Assembly (NCBI RefSeq): GCF_028898845.1
Contig: NZ_CP118574.1
Span: 558,001-622,000 of the forward strand
Length of the DNA stretch: 64,000 nt
Direction: 5' to 3'
DNA from: Streptomyces sp. WZ-12
Lineage (GTDB): Bacteria; Actinomycetota; Actinomycetes; Streptomycetales; Streptomycetaceae
A program made the translations under genes and the position numbers. Under the pieces are notes generated by a model. It was given only the letters and a program-made list of their open reading frames with translations, was not told the DNA's origin and did not search any database. Each line of letters opens with the position of its first letter. Positions within the stretch are counted from its first letter, which is position 1. Shown in pieces: positions 16,379 to 27,759 of the stretch.

Positions 16379-17200
16379 TCAGGTTCGACGAGACGGGTCG
16401 GTCCCGGCAGCCAACGAGGAGACGACTGCGGTTGGCTGTGTGCCCGGCTGCTGACGGCGGCGGGGTGCTGGTGGCGTGCCCGCGGCATCCGCACCTGTCA
16501 TGGTGCGAGAAGCCGCCCGCATTCCGAACGTGATCGCTGGGGTGCCGTTCAGGGCCTCGGCCATCGCGTTGCCATAGCTGTCCACGCCGGAGCCGACCGA
16601 CGCGGCAGTGCCGATCTCGGCGAGCCGGTTGGCGTACCGCATGTACACGCATTGCGGCCCGGGGTCGCTGCGATGAATGCGGCCGGAGTCCTTCTTGATC
16701 CTCCGTCTCCATAGCGCCATATCCGGTGCTTCCAACGGGAGTTCGGTCCGCGTGCGGTTCGCGACCTGCCAGCCGATGATCATCCGCGAGAACACGTCCA
16801 GGGCGAGGGCCACGTATGCCCACCCCGACCACGTGCGGACATACGTCCCGTCCGCCGCCCACAGCTGGTCGGACCAGACAAGCGCCCGCATACGGGCCCG
16901 ACCCTCCAGCCGCTGCCCTTCAGGCTGTCGTCGATCACCTGGTCGCCCCCGTCCGGGGACGGTCGAACTCCTGGGCAAAGAAGCGCACTTGTTGCCTTGA
17001 GGACCTCGTTTTGCCCGTCTCAACTCCGCTATTTCTTTGCGTAGTTGCTTCAGCTCCCCTCACGCTCGACGCTGGTCGGCCGGTCGTCGCGTTCCCCGGC
17101 GCGTGCCTCGGCCTGGCGGGCCCAGCCGCGCAGGGCCTGCTTGCGGATGCCCGGGACCTTGGCGACGCGCGCATTCGGACGACCCGTACTGCTCACGCTT
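16379..17200 (-). pseudogene. decayed IS3-family element (orfA and orfB)
   Basis: Reading right to left, 17000-17190 encodes an orfA piece (KVPGIRKQALRGWARQAEAR, then ELKQLRKEIAELRRA) broken by a stop and frameshifts. It runs directly into an orfB piece that has lost its first part: SDQLWAADGTYVRTWSGW, then YVALALDVFSRMIIGWQV, the DDE core start of IS3 transposases. The second and third acidic residues are damaged (HRSDPGPQCV in place of HSDRGSQYV), and the C-terminus turns into unrelated sequence after AMAEALNGT. A 214-codon frame survives but cannot encode an active transposase. Ends of the element and target duplications could not be located by eye. Confidence 0.8.
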
Positions 17201-17870
17201 CTCCCTCGGGTCAGGATCCATGCCTGGCTTCACGGACTCCACGACACCGAGGTCAGCTCATCCCGTCAGGTGCGGGCCGCACGCCCCCCGACGGGGTTGG
17301 TTGAGCCCGGGAGCGTACGACGGCAGCGGACAGTCGGTCAGCCGTGGTCGGGCGGCGGTCGGCCGACGTGTTCCCTCCCCGACGTGCCCGCCCCCAAGAG
17401 CCGGATGCCGCGCAAGCCCCCTCGCCTGGCACCTGCGTTGACGTCATACCCCACTGCGCCACGGAGTCGACGGCCGTTCTCCAGTAGCGGTGCCGCGTAC
17501 CGGTCACTTTCGCCGGGCTGAACGGTGGCCTGTCTGTCGGGGCTCAGGCATCCGCCGGCGCGGGGCGGTTGTCGGCTCGTACGGTCCCGCCCATCAGCAG
17601 CGTTTCCGTGCCACGACTGGCTCTGCGCGTGTAGATAACGCGTAGATAAATGGAGATGGTCCGTTTTTGCCGCGAGGAATCCCAACTAGCCCCGTCTATC
17701 CGCTAGATCACGTTTGCGCATCCATTCGCCGCCATGTCTGGCAATAGTTCACCGAGGCGTTGAAGACTCCCGCACCAACAGGGCGTTTGCCCCTGCGTAC
17801 GACGGACTGAACAGCCGCCACAGCGCCAAGCGCGGGCCGGCCACCGCCGGTTGAGAGGGGTCCCTGCCAG
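17201..17870. other. gap upstream of the peptide transporter with phased GTAGATAA repeat
   Basis: No gene is recognised. GTAGATAA occurs at 17631-17638 and again at 17642-17649, exactly 11 bp apart, in an AT-richer stretch (17630-17720) about 220 bp before the transporter operon. This is the likely promoter/operator region for the operon. Confidence 0.45.
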
Positions 17871-18878
17871 ATGACGGCACCACTGCACGAGCCGACTGCG
17901 GAAGCGGCGCCGAACGCTGCCGACCAGGCATCGGTCGCCAGCGTCGACGCCAAGGCCGTACCGGGCCGTTCCCTAGGCCGGATTGCCTGGGAACGCCTCA
18001 AGCGCGACAAACTCGCTCTGACCGGCGGCATCGTCGTGCTCTTCCTCATCGTGGTCGCGCTTCTCGCACCGGCGATCGTGCACGCGGCCGGCCAGGATCC
18101 CAACCTGCACCACGAGGACCTGATCGACCCGCTCTTCGGCACCCCCAAGGGCGCCCTCGGCGGTATCAGTGGCGACCACTTGCTCGGCGTCGAACCGGTC
18201 AGCGGCCGCGACGTCTTCGCCCGCGTCGTCTACGGCGCCCAGATCTCCCTGCTCGTGGGCTTCCTGTCCGCCGTGGTCGCCGTCATCCTGGGGACCGTCC
18301 TCGGCATCCTCGCCGGCTTCTTCGGCGGTTGGGTGGACGCGGCCATCAGCCGGGTCATGGACGGCCTGCTCGCCTTCCCACAGCTGCTGTTCATCATCGC
18401 GCTGGTCTCCGTCATGCCGAACGAGATGCTCGGCCTGTCCGGCACGGGTGTGCGCGTCTTCGTGATGATCCTGGTCATCGGCTTCTTCGGCTGGCCCTAC
18501 ATCGGACGCGTGGTGCGCGGCCAGACGCTCTCGCTGCGCGAACGCGAATACGTCGAGGCGGCGCGCTCGCTGGGCGCCGGCCGCATCTACATCCTGTTCA
18601 AGGAACTGCCGCCCAACATCGTGGCGCCGATCATCGTCTACACGACGATGATGATCCCGACCAACATCCTGACCGAGGCCGCGCTCAGCTTCCTCGGCGT
18701 GGGCGTCAAGCCGCCGACCGCCTCCTGGGGCCAGATGCTCTCGACGGCCATCGACTACTACGCGGCCGACCCCATGTACATGGTGGTCCCCGGTGTGGCG
18801 ATCTTCATCACCGTTCTCGCCTTCAACCTCTTCGGCGACGGTGTGCGCGACGCGCTCGACCCCAAGGGCTCTCGCTGA
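17871..18878 (+). CDS. peptide ABC transporter permease (DppC/OppC-like)
   Basis: A 335-aa inner-membrane permease. The N-terminal cytoplasmic tail is followed by a first membrane segment at about residues 55-75, a large outer loop, then five more segments. The EAA loop that docks the ATPase is YVEAARSLGAGRIYILFKEL at about residue 225. Length and the LSFLGVGVKPPTASWG end are typical of DppC. It is the first gene of a five-gene importer operon; the order with this permease before the binding protein is unusual. GAGAGGGG about 12 nt upstream may serve the ATG at 17871. Together with the B-type permease it forms the transmembrane channel. Confidence 0.93.
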   Translation: MTAPLHEPTAEAAPNAADQASVASVDAKAVPGRSLGRIAWERLKRDKLALTGGIVVLFLIVVALLAPAIVHAAGQDPNLHHEDLIDPLFGTPKGALGGISGDHLLGVEPVSGRDVFARVVYGAQISLLVGFLSAVVAVILGTVLGILAGFFGGWVDAAISRVMDGLLAFPQLLFIIALVSVMPNEMLGLSGTGVRVFVMILVIGFFGWPYIGRVVRGQTLSLREREYVEAARSLGAGRIYILFKELPPNIVAPIIVYTTMMIPTNILTEAALSFLGVGVKPPTASWGQMLSTAIDYYAADPMYMVVPGVAIFITVLAFNLFGDGVRDALDPKGSR

Positions 18879-18944
18879 ACTCCCCTTCCCCCAGTGGCCC
18901 GTGACCTCCGCGGGGCCTCCCCTCTATCCGAAGGATGCAAGAAC

Positions 18945-20741
18945 GTGACTACCCAACGCACCTCAGCGCGGCGCAAGCAGACCCTGGCCGCAGCGGCCGT
19001 GGTCGGGGCGCTGCTGACCACGGCGGCGTGTGGCGGCAACGGCGGTGCCGACAGCGGCGATTCGAAGAACGGTGCGGCCGGCTACGACGCGGCCAACAAC
19101 AAGGTCGCCCAGGCTTCCGAGGCCGAGAAGGGCGGCACGTTGAAGTTCGCGTCCGCCCAGGACGCCGACTCGTGGGACACCACGCGCGGCTACTACGGCA
19201 TGATGTGGAACTTCTCTCGCTACTACAGCCGCCAGTTGGTCACGAACAAGGCGGAGCCCGGCGAGACCGGCGCGCAGGTGACCCCGGACCTCGCCAAGGA
19301 CCTCGCCAAGGTAAGCGACGACGGCAAGACCTACACCTACACGCTGCGCTCCGACGTGACCTGGGAGGACGGCAAGCCGATCACCTCCAAGGACGTCAAG
19401 TACGGCATCGAACGCGTCTGGGCGCAGGATGTGCTGTCCGGCGGTCCGACCTATCTCAAGGAGGTCCTGGACCCGGACGGGAAGTACCAGGGCCCCTACA
19501 AGGACACGCACAAGGAACGCCTGGGGCTGGAGGCGATCGACACACCGGACGACCAGACCATCGTCTTCCACCTGCCGAAGGCCAACTCTGACTTCGAGCA
19601 GATGCTGGGCCTGGTCTCGGCATCCCCGGTCCGCCAGGACAAGGACACCAAGTCCAAGTACGGTCTGCACCCCTTCTCCTCCGGCCCGTACAAGTTCGCC
19701 TCGTACAGCCCGGGCAAGGACCTGAAGCTCGTCCGCAACACCGAGTGGAAGCAGACCTCGGACCCGATCCGCAAGGCATACCCGGACGAGATCACCATCA
19801 AGTTCTTCTCGAACGCCAACGAGATGGACCAGCGCCTGATAGCCGGTGACTACGACCTGGACCTGAGCCAGACCGGCATGTCGCCGCAAGGCCGCCAGAC
19901 CGCCCTGAAGAAGCACAAGGCCAACCTGGACAACCCGGTCTCCGGCTACGTCCGTTACGCCGTCTTCCCGCAGAGCGTGAAGCCGTTCGACAACATCCAC
20001 TGCCGCAACGCCGTGATCTACGGCGCCGACCACGTATCGCTCCAGACCGCGCGCGGCGGCCCGGTCGCCGGCGGTGACATCGGCACCAACATGCTGCCCC
20101 CGGCGGTGCCTGGCGCCGAGGGCCAGAAGTACGACCCGTTCGGGTTGGCCGGCGCCAACAAGGGCGGCAACGTCGAGAAGGCCAAGGAAGAACTGAAGGC
20201 TTGCGGGCAGCCGGACGGCTTCAAGACCACCATCGCCGTCCGCAACAACAAGCCGGTCGAGGTGGCCACCGCCGAGTCGCTCCAGGCATCGCTGAAGAAG
20301 ATCGGCATCGACGCGCAGATCGACCAGTACGACGGCTCGCAGATCGCCGGCATCATCGGCAGTCCCGCGAACGTGAAGAAGAAGGGCTACGGCATCATCA
20401 TCATGGGCTGGGGTCCGGACTTCCCCTCCGTCCAGGGCTACGGTCTGCCGCTGTGGAACAGCAACTACATCCTGCAGAGCGGTAACAACAACTACGCCCT
20501 GATCAAGGACAAGACGATCGACGGCCTCTTCGACGACTACGTCAACGAGTTGGACGACGCCAAGAAGGCCGGGATCGCCACTCAGATCAACCACAAGGTC
20601 ATGGAGGGCGGCTACTACCTGCCCTTCGTCTTCGAGCGGTTCATCAACTGGCGCTCCGACCGCCTGGCGAACGTCTACACCTCGGACGGCTACAGCGGCA
20701 TGTACGACTTCGTCAACCTCGGCCTGAAATCCTCGAAGTAG
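18945..20741 (+). CDS. peptide-binding lipoprotein of the ABC importer
   Basis: A 598-aa extracytoplasmic solute-binding protein of family 5 (peptides, nickel, sugars). The signal peptide ends in a lipobox LTTAAC at about residue 25, so it is anchored in the membrane by its Cys. Downstream signature SDVTWEDGKPITSKDVKYGI, at about residue 125, is characteristic of the family. GTG 18945 follows AAGGATG with the right spacing; the upstream frame from 18894 would not start with a signal peptide. It delivers substrate to the permeases encoded on either side. The large size and many Lys residues suggest oligopeptide binding. Confidence 0.93.
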   Translation: MTTQRTSARRKQTLAAAAVVGALLTTAACGGNGGADSGDSKNGAAGYDAANNKVAQASEAEKGGTLKFASAQDADSWDTTRGYYGMMWNFSRYYSRQLVTNKAEPGETGAQVTPDLAKDLAKVSDDGKTYTYTLRSDVTWEDGKPITSKDVKYGIERVWAQDVLSGGPTYLKEVLDPDGKYQGPYKDTHKERLGLEAIDTPDDQTIVFHLPKANSDFEQMLGLVSASPVRQDKDTKSKYGLHPFSSGPYKFASYSPGKDLKLVRNTEWKQTSDPIRKAYPDEITIKFFSNANEMDQRLIAGDYDLDLSQTGMSPQGRQTALKKHKANLDNPVSGYVRYAVFPQSVKPFDNIHCRNAVIYGADHVSLQTARGGPVAGGDIGTNMLPPAVPGAEGQKYDPFGLAGANKGGNVEKAKEELKACGQPDGFKTTIAVRNNKPVEVATAESLQASLKKIGIDAQIDQYDGSQIAGIIGSPANVKKKGYGIIIMGWGPDFPSVQGYGLPLWNSNYILQSGNNNYALIKDKTIDGLFDDYVNELDDAKKAGIATQINHKVMEGGYYLPFVFERFINWRSDRLANVYTSDGYSGMYDFVNLGLKSSK

Positions 20742-20850
20742 ACCCGGCACACCCGCCCGTACGGCACGAAAGGCAGGTGAAGGCCGGCGCGGTGAGACCG
20801 CGGGCCCCGGAGACATCCGGACGTCCGCGGTCCGCTGCGGGCCGTAAGCC

Positions 20851-21849
20851 GTGCTCGCTTACTTCATCAGGCGGTTGTTCGCCGCCGCCGTGATGTTGGT
20901 GGTCATCATCCTGGTGGTCTTCAGCATCTTCTTCCTCGTCCCCCAGTGGGCCGGTGTCGACGTGGCCACGAGCTTCGTGGGCAAGCAGGCCGACCCCGCC
21001 GCCGTTGAGGCGGTGCGGCAGAAGCTGGGTCTGGGCGACCCGATCCACCTTCAGGTCTGGGAGTTCTTCAAGGGCATCTTCGTCGGCCGCACCTACACGG
21101 GCGGTGGCGAGGCCACCCAGTGCGCCGCGCCGTGCTTCGGCTACTCCTTCCGTAGCGAGCAGGCCGTCTGGCCCGTGTTGGCCGACCGCTTCCCGGTGAC
21201 CCTGGGGCTCGCACTCGGTGCCGCGGTGCTGTGGCTGCTCTTCGGTGTCGCCGCGGGTGTGCTCTCCGCGCTCAAGCGGGGCAGCCTGTGGGACCGCGGC
21301 GCGATGCTGATCGCCCTCGGCGGCGTCTCGCTCCCCATCTACTTCACCGGCATGCTCAGCCTGGCGATCTTCGCGTTCGGGCTGGGCTGGATCAACGGTG
21401 AGTACGTACCCCTCGGCGACAGCTTCAGCGGCTGGTTCGGCGGCATGATCCTGCCGTGGATCACCCTGGCGTTCCTCTACGCGGCGATGTACGCCCGAAT
21501 CACCCGCGCCACGATGTTGGACATCCTGGGCGAGGACTACATCCGCACGGCTCGTGCCAAGGGCCTGCGGGAGAAGACCGTCATCGCCAAGCACGCGATG
21601 CGCTCGACCATGACACCCCTCCTGACCATGCTCGGCATGGATCTCGGCGCCCTCATCGGCGGCGCGATCCTGACCGAGACGACGTTCAGCCTGCCCGGCC
21701 TCGGCCAGGCGGTGCTCAACGCCATCAAGACCCAGGACCTGCCGATCATCCTGGGTGTCGTACTGATCACCTCCGTCGCGGTGCTCATCGCCAACCTCGT
21801 GGTGGACGCCCTGTACGCCGCGATCGATCCCCGAGTGAGGCTCGCGTGA
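20851..21849 (+). CDS. peptide ABC transporter permease (DppB/OppB-like)
   Basis: A 332-aa membrane permease beginning MLAYFIRRLFAAAVMLVVI, the DppB hallmark. The EAA loop DYIRTARAKGLREKTVIAKH lies near residue 230. About six membrane segments are visible. The outer loop carries two Cys (TQCAAPCFG). GTG 20851 is used; the 109-bp gap from the binding protein has no clear terminator. Its stop overlaps the start of the next ATPase gene by GTGA, showing translational coupling. Confidence 0.92.
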   Translation: MLAYFIRRLFAAAVMLVVIILVVFSIFFLVPQWAGVDVATSFVGKQADPAAVEAVRQKLGLGDPIHLQVWEFFKGIFVGRTYTGGGEATQCAAPCFGYSFRSEQAVWPVLADRFPVTLGLALGAAVLWLLFGVAAGVLSALKRGSLWDRGAMLIALGGVSLPIYFTGMLSLAIFAFGLGWINGEYVPLGDSFSGWFGGMILPWITLAFLYAAMYARITRATMLDILGEDYIRTARAKGLREKTVIAKHAMRSTMTPLLTMLGMDLGALIGGAILTETTFSLPGLGQAVLNAIKTQDLPIILGVVLITSVAVLIANLVVDALYAAIDPRVRLA

Positions 21850-22945
21850 CCGAACTCAGCAACAGCGACGCCGCCGTGGGCGAACCCGCCGACGCCGCCG
21901 CCTCGTTGGCCCCGACCTCCTTCCTGGAAGTGCGCGACCTGAAGGTGCACTTCCCCACCGACGACGGCCTGGTGAAGTCCGTCGACGGGCTCAACTTCGC
22001 GTTGGAGAAGGGCAGGACCCTCGGCATCGTGGGCGAGTCGGGGTCCGGCAAGTCAGTGACCTCGCTGGCCATCATGGGCCTGCACACCGCCGGCCAGTAC
22101 GGCAAGCGCAGGGCGCGGCTCTCCGGCGAGATCTGGCTGAACGGCACCGAGTTGCTGTCCGCCGATCCGGAACGCGTGCGCAGGATGCGCGGCCGTGAGA
22201 TGGCCATGATCTTCCAGGACCCGCTGTCCGCACTGCACCCGTACTACTCGATCGGTCAGCAGATCATGGAGGCATACCGGGTCCACCACCATGTCGACAA
22301 GAGGACCGTCCGGAAGTGGGCCGTCGAAATGCTCGACCGGGTGGGCATCCCCCAACCGGACAAACGCGTGGACAGCTACCCGCACGAGTTCTCCGGGGGG
22401 ATGCGCCAGCGCGCGATGATCGCGATGTCGCTGGTGAACAACCCCGAACTGCTCATCGCGGACGAGCCGACCACCGCCCTGGACGTCACCGTGCAGGCGC
22501 AGATCCTCGACCTGATCCGCGACCTGCAGAAGGAGTTCGGCTCCGCGGTCATCATCATCACCCACGACCTGGGCGTCGTCGCCGAACTGGCCGACGACCT
22601 CCTGGTGATGTACGGCGGCCGCTGCGTCGAGCGCGGACCGGCCGAGAAGGTGTTCTACGAGCCCCGGCACCCCTACACCTGGGGCCTGCTCGGCTCGATG
22701 CCGCGTCTGGACCGCGACCAGCGGGACCGGCTCATCCCCGTCAAGGGCTCCCCGCCCTCCCTCATCAACGTCCCAGCCGGTTGCGCGTTCAACCCGCGCT
22801 GCCCGTACGCCGACGTTCCGAAGGGCGACATCACCCGCACGGTCCGCCCCGAACTGATCGAGGTCGGCGATCAGCACTGGGCCGCCTGCCACATGCCGCA
22901 GGGGCAGCGGGAGCGGATATGGACCGAAGAGATTGCGCCGAAGCT

Positions 22946-22949
<4 letters not shown>
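21846..22949 (+). CDS. peptide ABC transporter ATPase (DppD/OppD-like)
   Basis: A 367-aa ATPase. Walker A GESGSGKS is at about residue 63, the signature EFSGGMRQR at about 180, Walker B LLIADEPTTALD at about 200 and the H-loop ITHDLG near 238. The C-terminal oligopeptide-transporter extension with CAFNPRCPYAD and CHM (paired Cys, an iron-sulfur-like motif in the family) is present. It starts at GTG 21846 within the stop of the permease gene (GTGA). It powers import as a heterodimer with the next ATPase. Confidence 0.93.
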
Positions 22950-24280
<1,331 letters not shown>

Positions 24281-24412
24281 GCGGGACAGCTCGACGGAAC
24301 GACTCGCGAACTCGGCGTGCGGCTCGCGGCAACCACTTCGCCCCACTGTCCCAACTCGCCACCGAGCTGCCCGCCGCAGTCCTCGTCCGTCCCCTTGCAT
24401 CCACATCACCGT

Positions 24413-24430
24413 CGCCGTCAAGCGACGGCG
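24413..24430 (+). terminator. weak hairpin after the transporter operon
   Basis: CGCCGTC (24413-24419) and GACGGCG (24424-24430) form a 7-bp G/C stem with a 4-nt loop, about 130 bp past the last stop. It may end the importer transcript. Confidence 0.4.
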
Positions 24431-25579
24431 GCGACTGGGGCGCCTACGCCTCCGAAGTTGGCCGCCCCCTCCGGCAGTCTCACCAACACAAGGACATATT
24501 TCGCATGTAGACGTAGGTGTAGATACGGAGCGGTGGCAGTCCTACAGTCCTTTGCCATACGACTCCCGTCGGGCGCCTCCGAGCAACCGCTGATCTCGTC
24601 GACCCGCACCTGTGGCATCTTGGCGGCCGCCCGGGGGCTGCTGGCCTGCCGCCGAGCGCAATCGCCGCGCCCGCGAGCTCCGGATCGACTTCCAGGACTC
24701 CTACACACGTGAGCGGCCACCATGGGGCGGCTGCCAGGGACGGAATCGGGACCCGCACGCAGGAGACCCATCCGTTGTGCGCGGAGAGGCGCTGGCGATC
24801 AGCAGTACCGCGAGACCGTCAACCACACCAACAACCCACAACAACACGCAATATATTGACGACCCATCAGTTTCGCTCCCCCCTGGAGCCTCGGGAGCAG
24901 AGGTGTATCGGCAGCATACTTTCGTCGGTCGGAGACCTCACGAAAGGCTGTCGACTTCCCTCCCTGCGCATGGTGCTGTTGCCTAACAGCTCTACGGGTG
25001 CGGCCGGGGCCTGGCGATCGTCGCCGCGCTGAGCCGAGCCGGGGCGGTGGTCCACCACCAGGACCGGCACAAGCACGGGTGGGGCGAACTGCCCGCCCCG
25101 CTGGGCAACATCAACACCCCTGCGTGCACCGACCCGTAGTGCGCAGTGACGGGGCCTCAACCTTGGGAAAGTGGTGCACAGTCGACACATATCAGGAGGG
25201 GAGTGTCGAAACGCCACCGTACTGGCAAGAGCGACTTTTACGTCCGTGTAAACAGACACCTGCTTATCTGTGCCCGAAACGGTCGTGATCGCCGAGGTAA
25301 CAACCGCCGGCCGGGCCCCGCTCTTCGCCGTCAGGGATCGCCAGGCACGCGGCACACACGTTGTGCGTCAAGCCTCCGCGACCGCACCACGCTCCCACCA
25401 GGGGGCGCCGAACAGTGTTGGCGCGGCGCTGTCCCAGCGGCCTTGTACGGCCCGTTGAAGACGAGGAGACCTCCCAGGATGCCAGATCACCAGCGGCAGC
25501 CGGACGCGTACCGAAGCTCCTCGCACCGCATGGACGCCCTACGTGTTCCGAGCATTCCCGCTCCCACCATGCCTGCCCC
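24431..25579. other. 1.1-kb gap of gene debris
   Basis: Apart from the two fragments listed separately, no reading frame is convincing. A GTG at 25203 with AGGAGGGG just upstream opens a very basic frame (VSKRHRTGKSDFYVRVNRHL), but this gives nothing recognisable and runs into the symporter remnant. Confidence 0.4.
24987..25139 (+). pseudogene. possible C-terminal fragment of an anti-sigma-type ATP-binding protein
   Basis: The frame between two stops reads LYGCGRGLAIVAALSRAGAV, then HKHGWGEL, similar to the last motif of the GHKL ATPase fold in Streptomyces anti-sigma-factor-like proteins (G-R-G-L-x-I-V-x-A-L, then W-x-E-L). Only about 50 residues remain and there is no start codon. The call is tentative. 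Confidence 0.35.
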
Positions 25580-25945
25580 CGCTCACTGCCGTGGTTCCCC
25601 TACCTCTTGACCATCGCGGTACTCCTGTTCGCGTTCTCCACGATCATCACCTGGGGCTACTACGGCCTCAAAGCGTGGACGTTCCTCCTCGGGCGTAGCC
25701 GCACCACCGAGACCGTCTACAAACTGCTCTTCACCGCGTTCGTCGCCCTCGGCCCCGTTCTTTCCCTCAGTTCCCTGATCAGCATGGCCGACGCGGTGCT
25801 CTTCCTCCTGGCGGTCATCAACATCACCGGCCTCTACCCGCTGGCCCCCAGCGTGAAGAAGGAACTCGACTCCTTCCTCACCCTGATACGCACCGGAATT
25901 TCGCGCCGGTCCTCCGCGTCCTCCTCCCCCACCTCCGACGTCTGA
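25580..25945 (+). pseudogene. C-terminal remnant of an AGCS-family alanine/glycine:cation symporter
   Basis: The last 120 residues match the end of AGCS sodium/alanine symporters: LPWFPYLLTIAVLLFAFSTI, then ITWGYYGLKAWTFLLG and LAVINITGLYPLAP. Three membrane segments remain of the usual ten or eleven. The 5' three quarters are missing, and no start codon precedes the homologous part in a sensible place. The open frame extends to 25361 but that upstream part is unrelated. The gene is dead; the join is at about 25,580. Confidence 0.8.
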
Positions 25946-26078
25946 CCTCGAAGGCGCCGAGAGCCCCGGCCCCCTCGCACGAAGCCGTCGCAGGCCGGAA
26001 CCACCCACCAACGCCAACAGGCGATCCCACCCCCGCACACACCTCCCCGAGCGCAACGCCGCGGGCGCAAGGAACACC

Positions 26079-26852
26079 ATGAGAATTCTGTTCGCCCACG
26101 ACGACAGCGCCTCGGCTCAATCAGTCGTCAGTGAGTTGCGTCGACACGCCATGGCCGTCGACTTCGTTCACCGCAGCGACGAGGCCGAACGGCTGAGCAA
26201 CTGCAACAACTACGACGTCGTCGTCCTTGACCAGAACCTGCCGACGATCGGGGGCTACGAAATGTGTCGTAGCCTCTTCGGCCACGATGATCCGCCACTG
26301 GTCATGTTGCTGACTGTGGACCAGGTGGAGGACAGGGTCCGCGGGCTGCGGGCGGGCGCCGACGACTGCCTGTCCAAGCCCTTCGCCTTCGTCGAACTCG
26401 TCACCCGCATACGGGTTCTCAGCCGACGCCGTCGAGCTGCGGCACCCCTGATCCTGCGTCACGGGGGAATCGCGTTGGACCCGGCACGCCGAGAAGTTCG
26501 CGTCCGCGGGCGTCTGGTGAGACTGACCCCCAAGGAGTTCGCCGTGCTGCAACTTCTCCTCGAAGCCCAAGGCCAACCCATCGCCCACGAGGAGTTGTTG
26601 GCCACCATCTGGGACACCCACATGGACTCGCGCACCAACACCGTACGCACCACCGTCAGCAGACTGCGCCACAAGCTCGGCCGCCCCAACGTGATCTGCG
26701 TGGACAACGGCAAGGGATACCGCCTGAACCGCGCCATGCTCCCGGATCCCGTCGAACCCACCATCCGAGACCGCCGCCGCAGCGAGCCCTGGCGATCCGG
26801 TCCCACGGAAGAAGAACCCACCCCAACCAAGCGACCACCGCTTCAGCCATGA
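26079..26852 (+). CDS. orphan OmpR-family response regulator
   Basis: A 257-aa two-domain regulator. The receiver domain occupies residues 1-120, with acidic pocket HDDS (8-11), phospho-acceptor Asp51 in VVLDQNLP, Thr in LLTVDQ and Lys in LSKPF near 101. The winged-helix DNA-binding domain (about 130-222) carries RLTPKEFAVLQLLLEAQG and NTVRTTVSRLRHKLG, typical of OmpR/PhoB. A 35-residue basic, Pro-rich tail follows. AAGGA stands 6 nt before ATG 26079. No histidine kinase is adjacent, so it is an orphan here and its signal is unknown. Confidence 0.92.
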   Translation: MRILFAHDDSASAQSVVSELRRHAMAVDFVHRSDEAERLSNCNNYDVVVLDQNLPTIGGYEMCRSLFGHDDPPLVMLLTVDQVEDRVRGLRAGADDCLSKPFAFVELVTRIRVLSRRRRAAAPLILRHGGIALDPARREVRVRGRLVRLTPKEFAVLQLLLEAQGQPIAHEELLATIWDTHMDSRTNTVRTTVSRLRHKLGRPNVICVDNGKGYRLNRAMLPDPVEPTIRDRRRSEPWRSGPTEEEPTPTKRPPLQP

Positions 26853-27113
26853 GAACCGGCCACAAAGCGAAGTCCTTGCGCATCCCTCCTCGTCGAGCAA
26901 GAAGCGGTGCTCAGCTCACCCTCCACCAGTCGCTGCGCCGCGCCATGGTCGATGCCGTGGAGTCCGTACCAGGGATCGACCCCGATCGCGCTGGCTTCAC
27001 CTTGGCTGATCGCTCCCGCTCACCCCAAGGTCCCCAACCACCGGGCGAGTTGACGTTTCCACCACGCTCTCAACTTCGTGGCCCGGCCCAGTCACAGCGG
27101 CGGCTTGACAACG

Positions 27114-27608
27114 TCATGAGGAGGTCAGAGCACGGAGCATGTTCGTGAAGTTCGGGGAGTCCGGGAACGGTTGCTGGTTCCCGACCTTCCGGTATCCCCA
27201 CGACTCGTGCAGGGCCGCTACCTTCGGATGGTCGGAGTCGACCAGGAGCGCAGCCAGGGCTTCGGGACGCTCCGCCATCAGCGCTTCGTGCAGCCGCTGG
27301 GCCGTGCCAGTCTTCCGCCACTTCGACGGAACCGTCAGCTCAGACAGGGCGAAGGTCCGCGGATCTGCCGGCGCCGGGTCGAGAGAATCGCGCCTCCACT
27401 CGTGCCCCTCGGTGGCCGGGGCGCCGTACGCGAAGCCGACGGGTTCGCCCGCGTCATAACCGACGACACAGGCGAACCCCGGGCGGGCGGACCAGTTGTC
27501 CACAAACCAGGCGAAGCGTTCGCGGGTGTGGAACGGGTCGTCTTGCCGATCGGCGTAGCAGTCGTCGTGTACGTCGGTCTCGCGGTGCTTCCGGGGGCAG
27601 GGCCCTCA
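27114..27608 (-). pseudogene. 5'-truncated GNAT N-acetyltransferase
   Basis: The frame encodes most of a GNAT acetyltransferase: CYADRQDDPFHTRERFAWFV, FALSELTVPSKWRKTGTAQR (the acetyl-CoA-binding beta4-alpha3 with R/Q-x-x-G-x-A/G altered to WRKTGTA) and ESWGYRKVGNQQPFPDSP. The reading frame goes back to a stop at 27606-27608 with no start codon, although homology is already present at about 27,570, so some 30 N-terminal residues are lost. A GTG at 27503 gives a 129-aa protein lacking the first strands. It is a truncated gene, or a start moved downstream after rearrangement. On the other strand just right of the join, an unassigned Ala-rich gene end (DPAQAVAAIAKAAAAA) begins. Confidence 0.75.
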
Positions 27609-27759
27609 CACCACCGTTGTGGAACTGACCGACCCGGCTCAGGCCGTCGCAGCCATCGCCAAGGCAGCCGCCGCCGCCCTCGCGGTCGCGCACACCTAAA
27701 TCCGGCACCGCCCCCACACGCGCACCGGAGCACCCAGTCGCTCAAGGGGTCGGTGCGCG

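Noticed and set aside
18963..20816. 617-codon minus-strand frame opposite the peptide-binding lipoprotein
   Set aside because: Antisense shadow of a gene with clear lipobox and family motifs.
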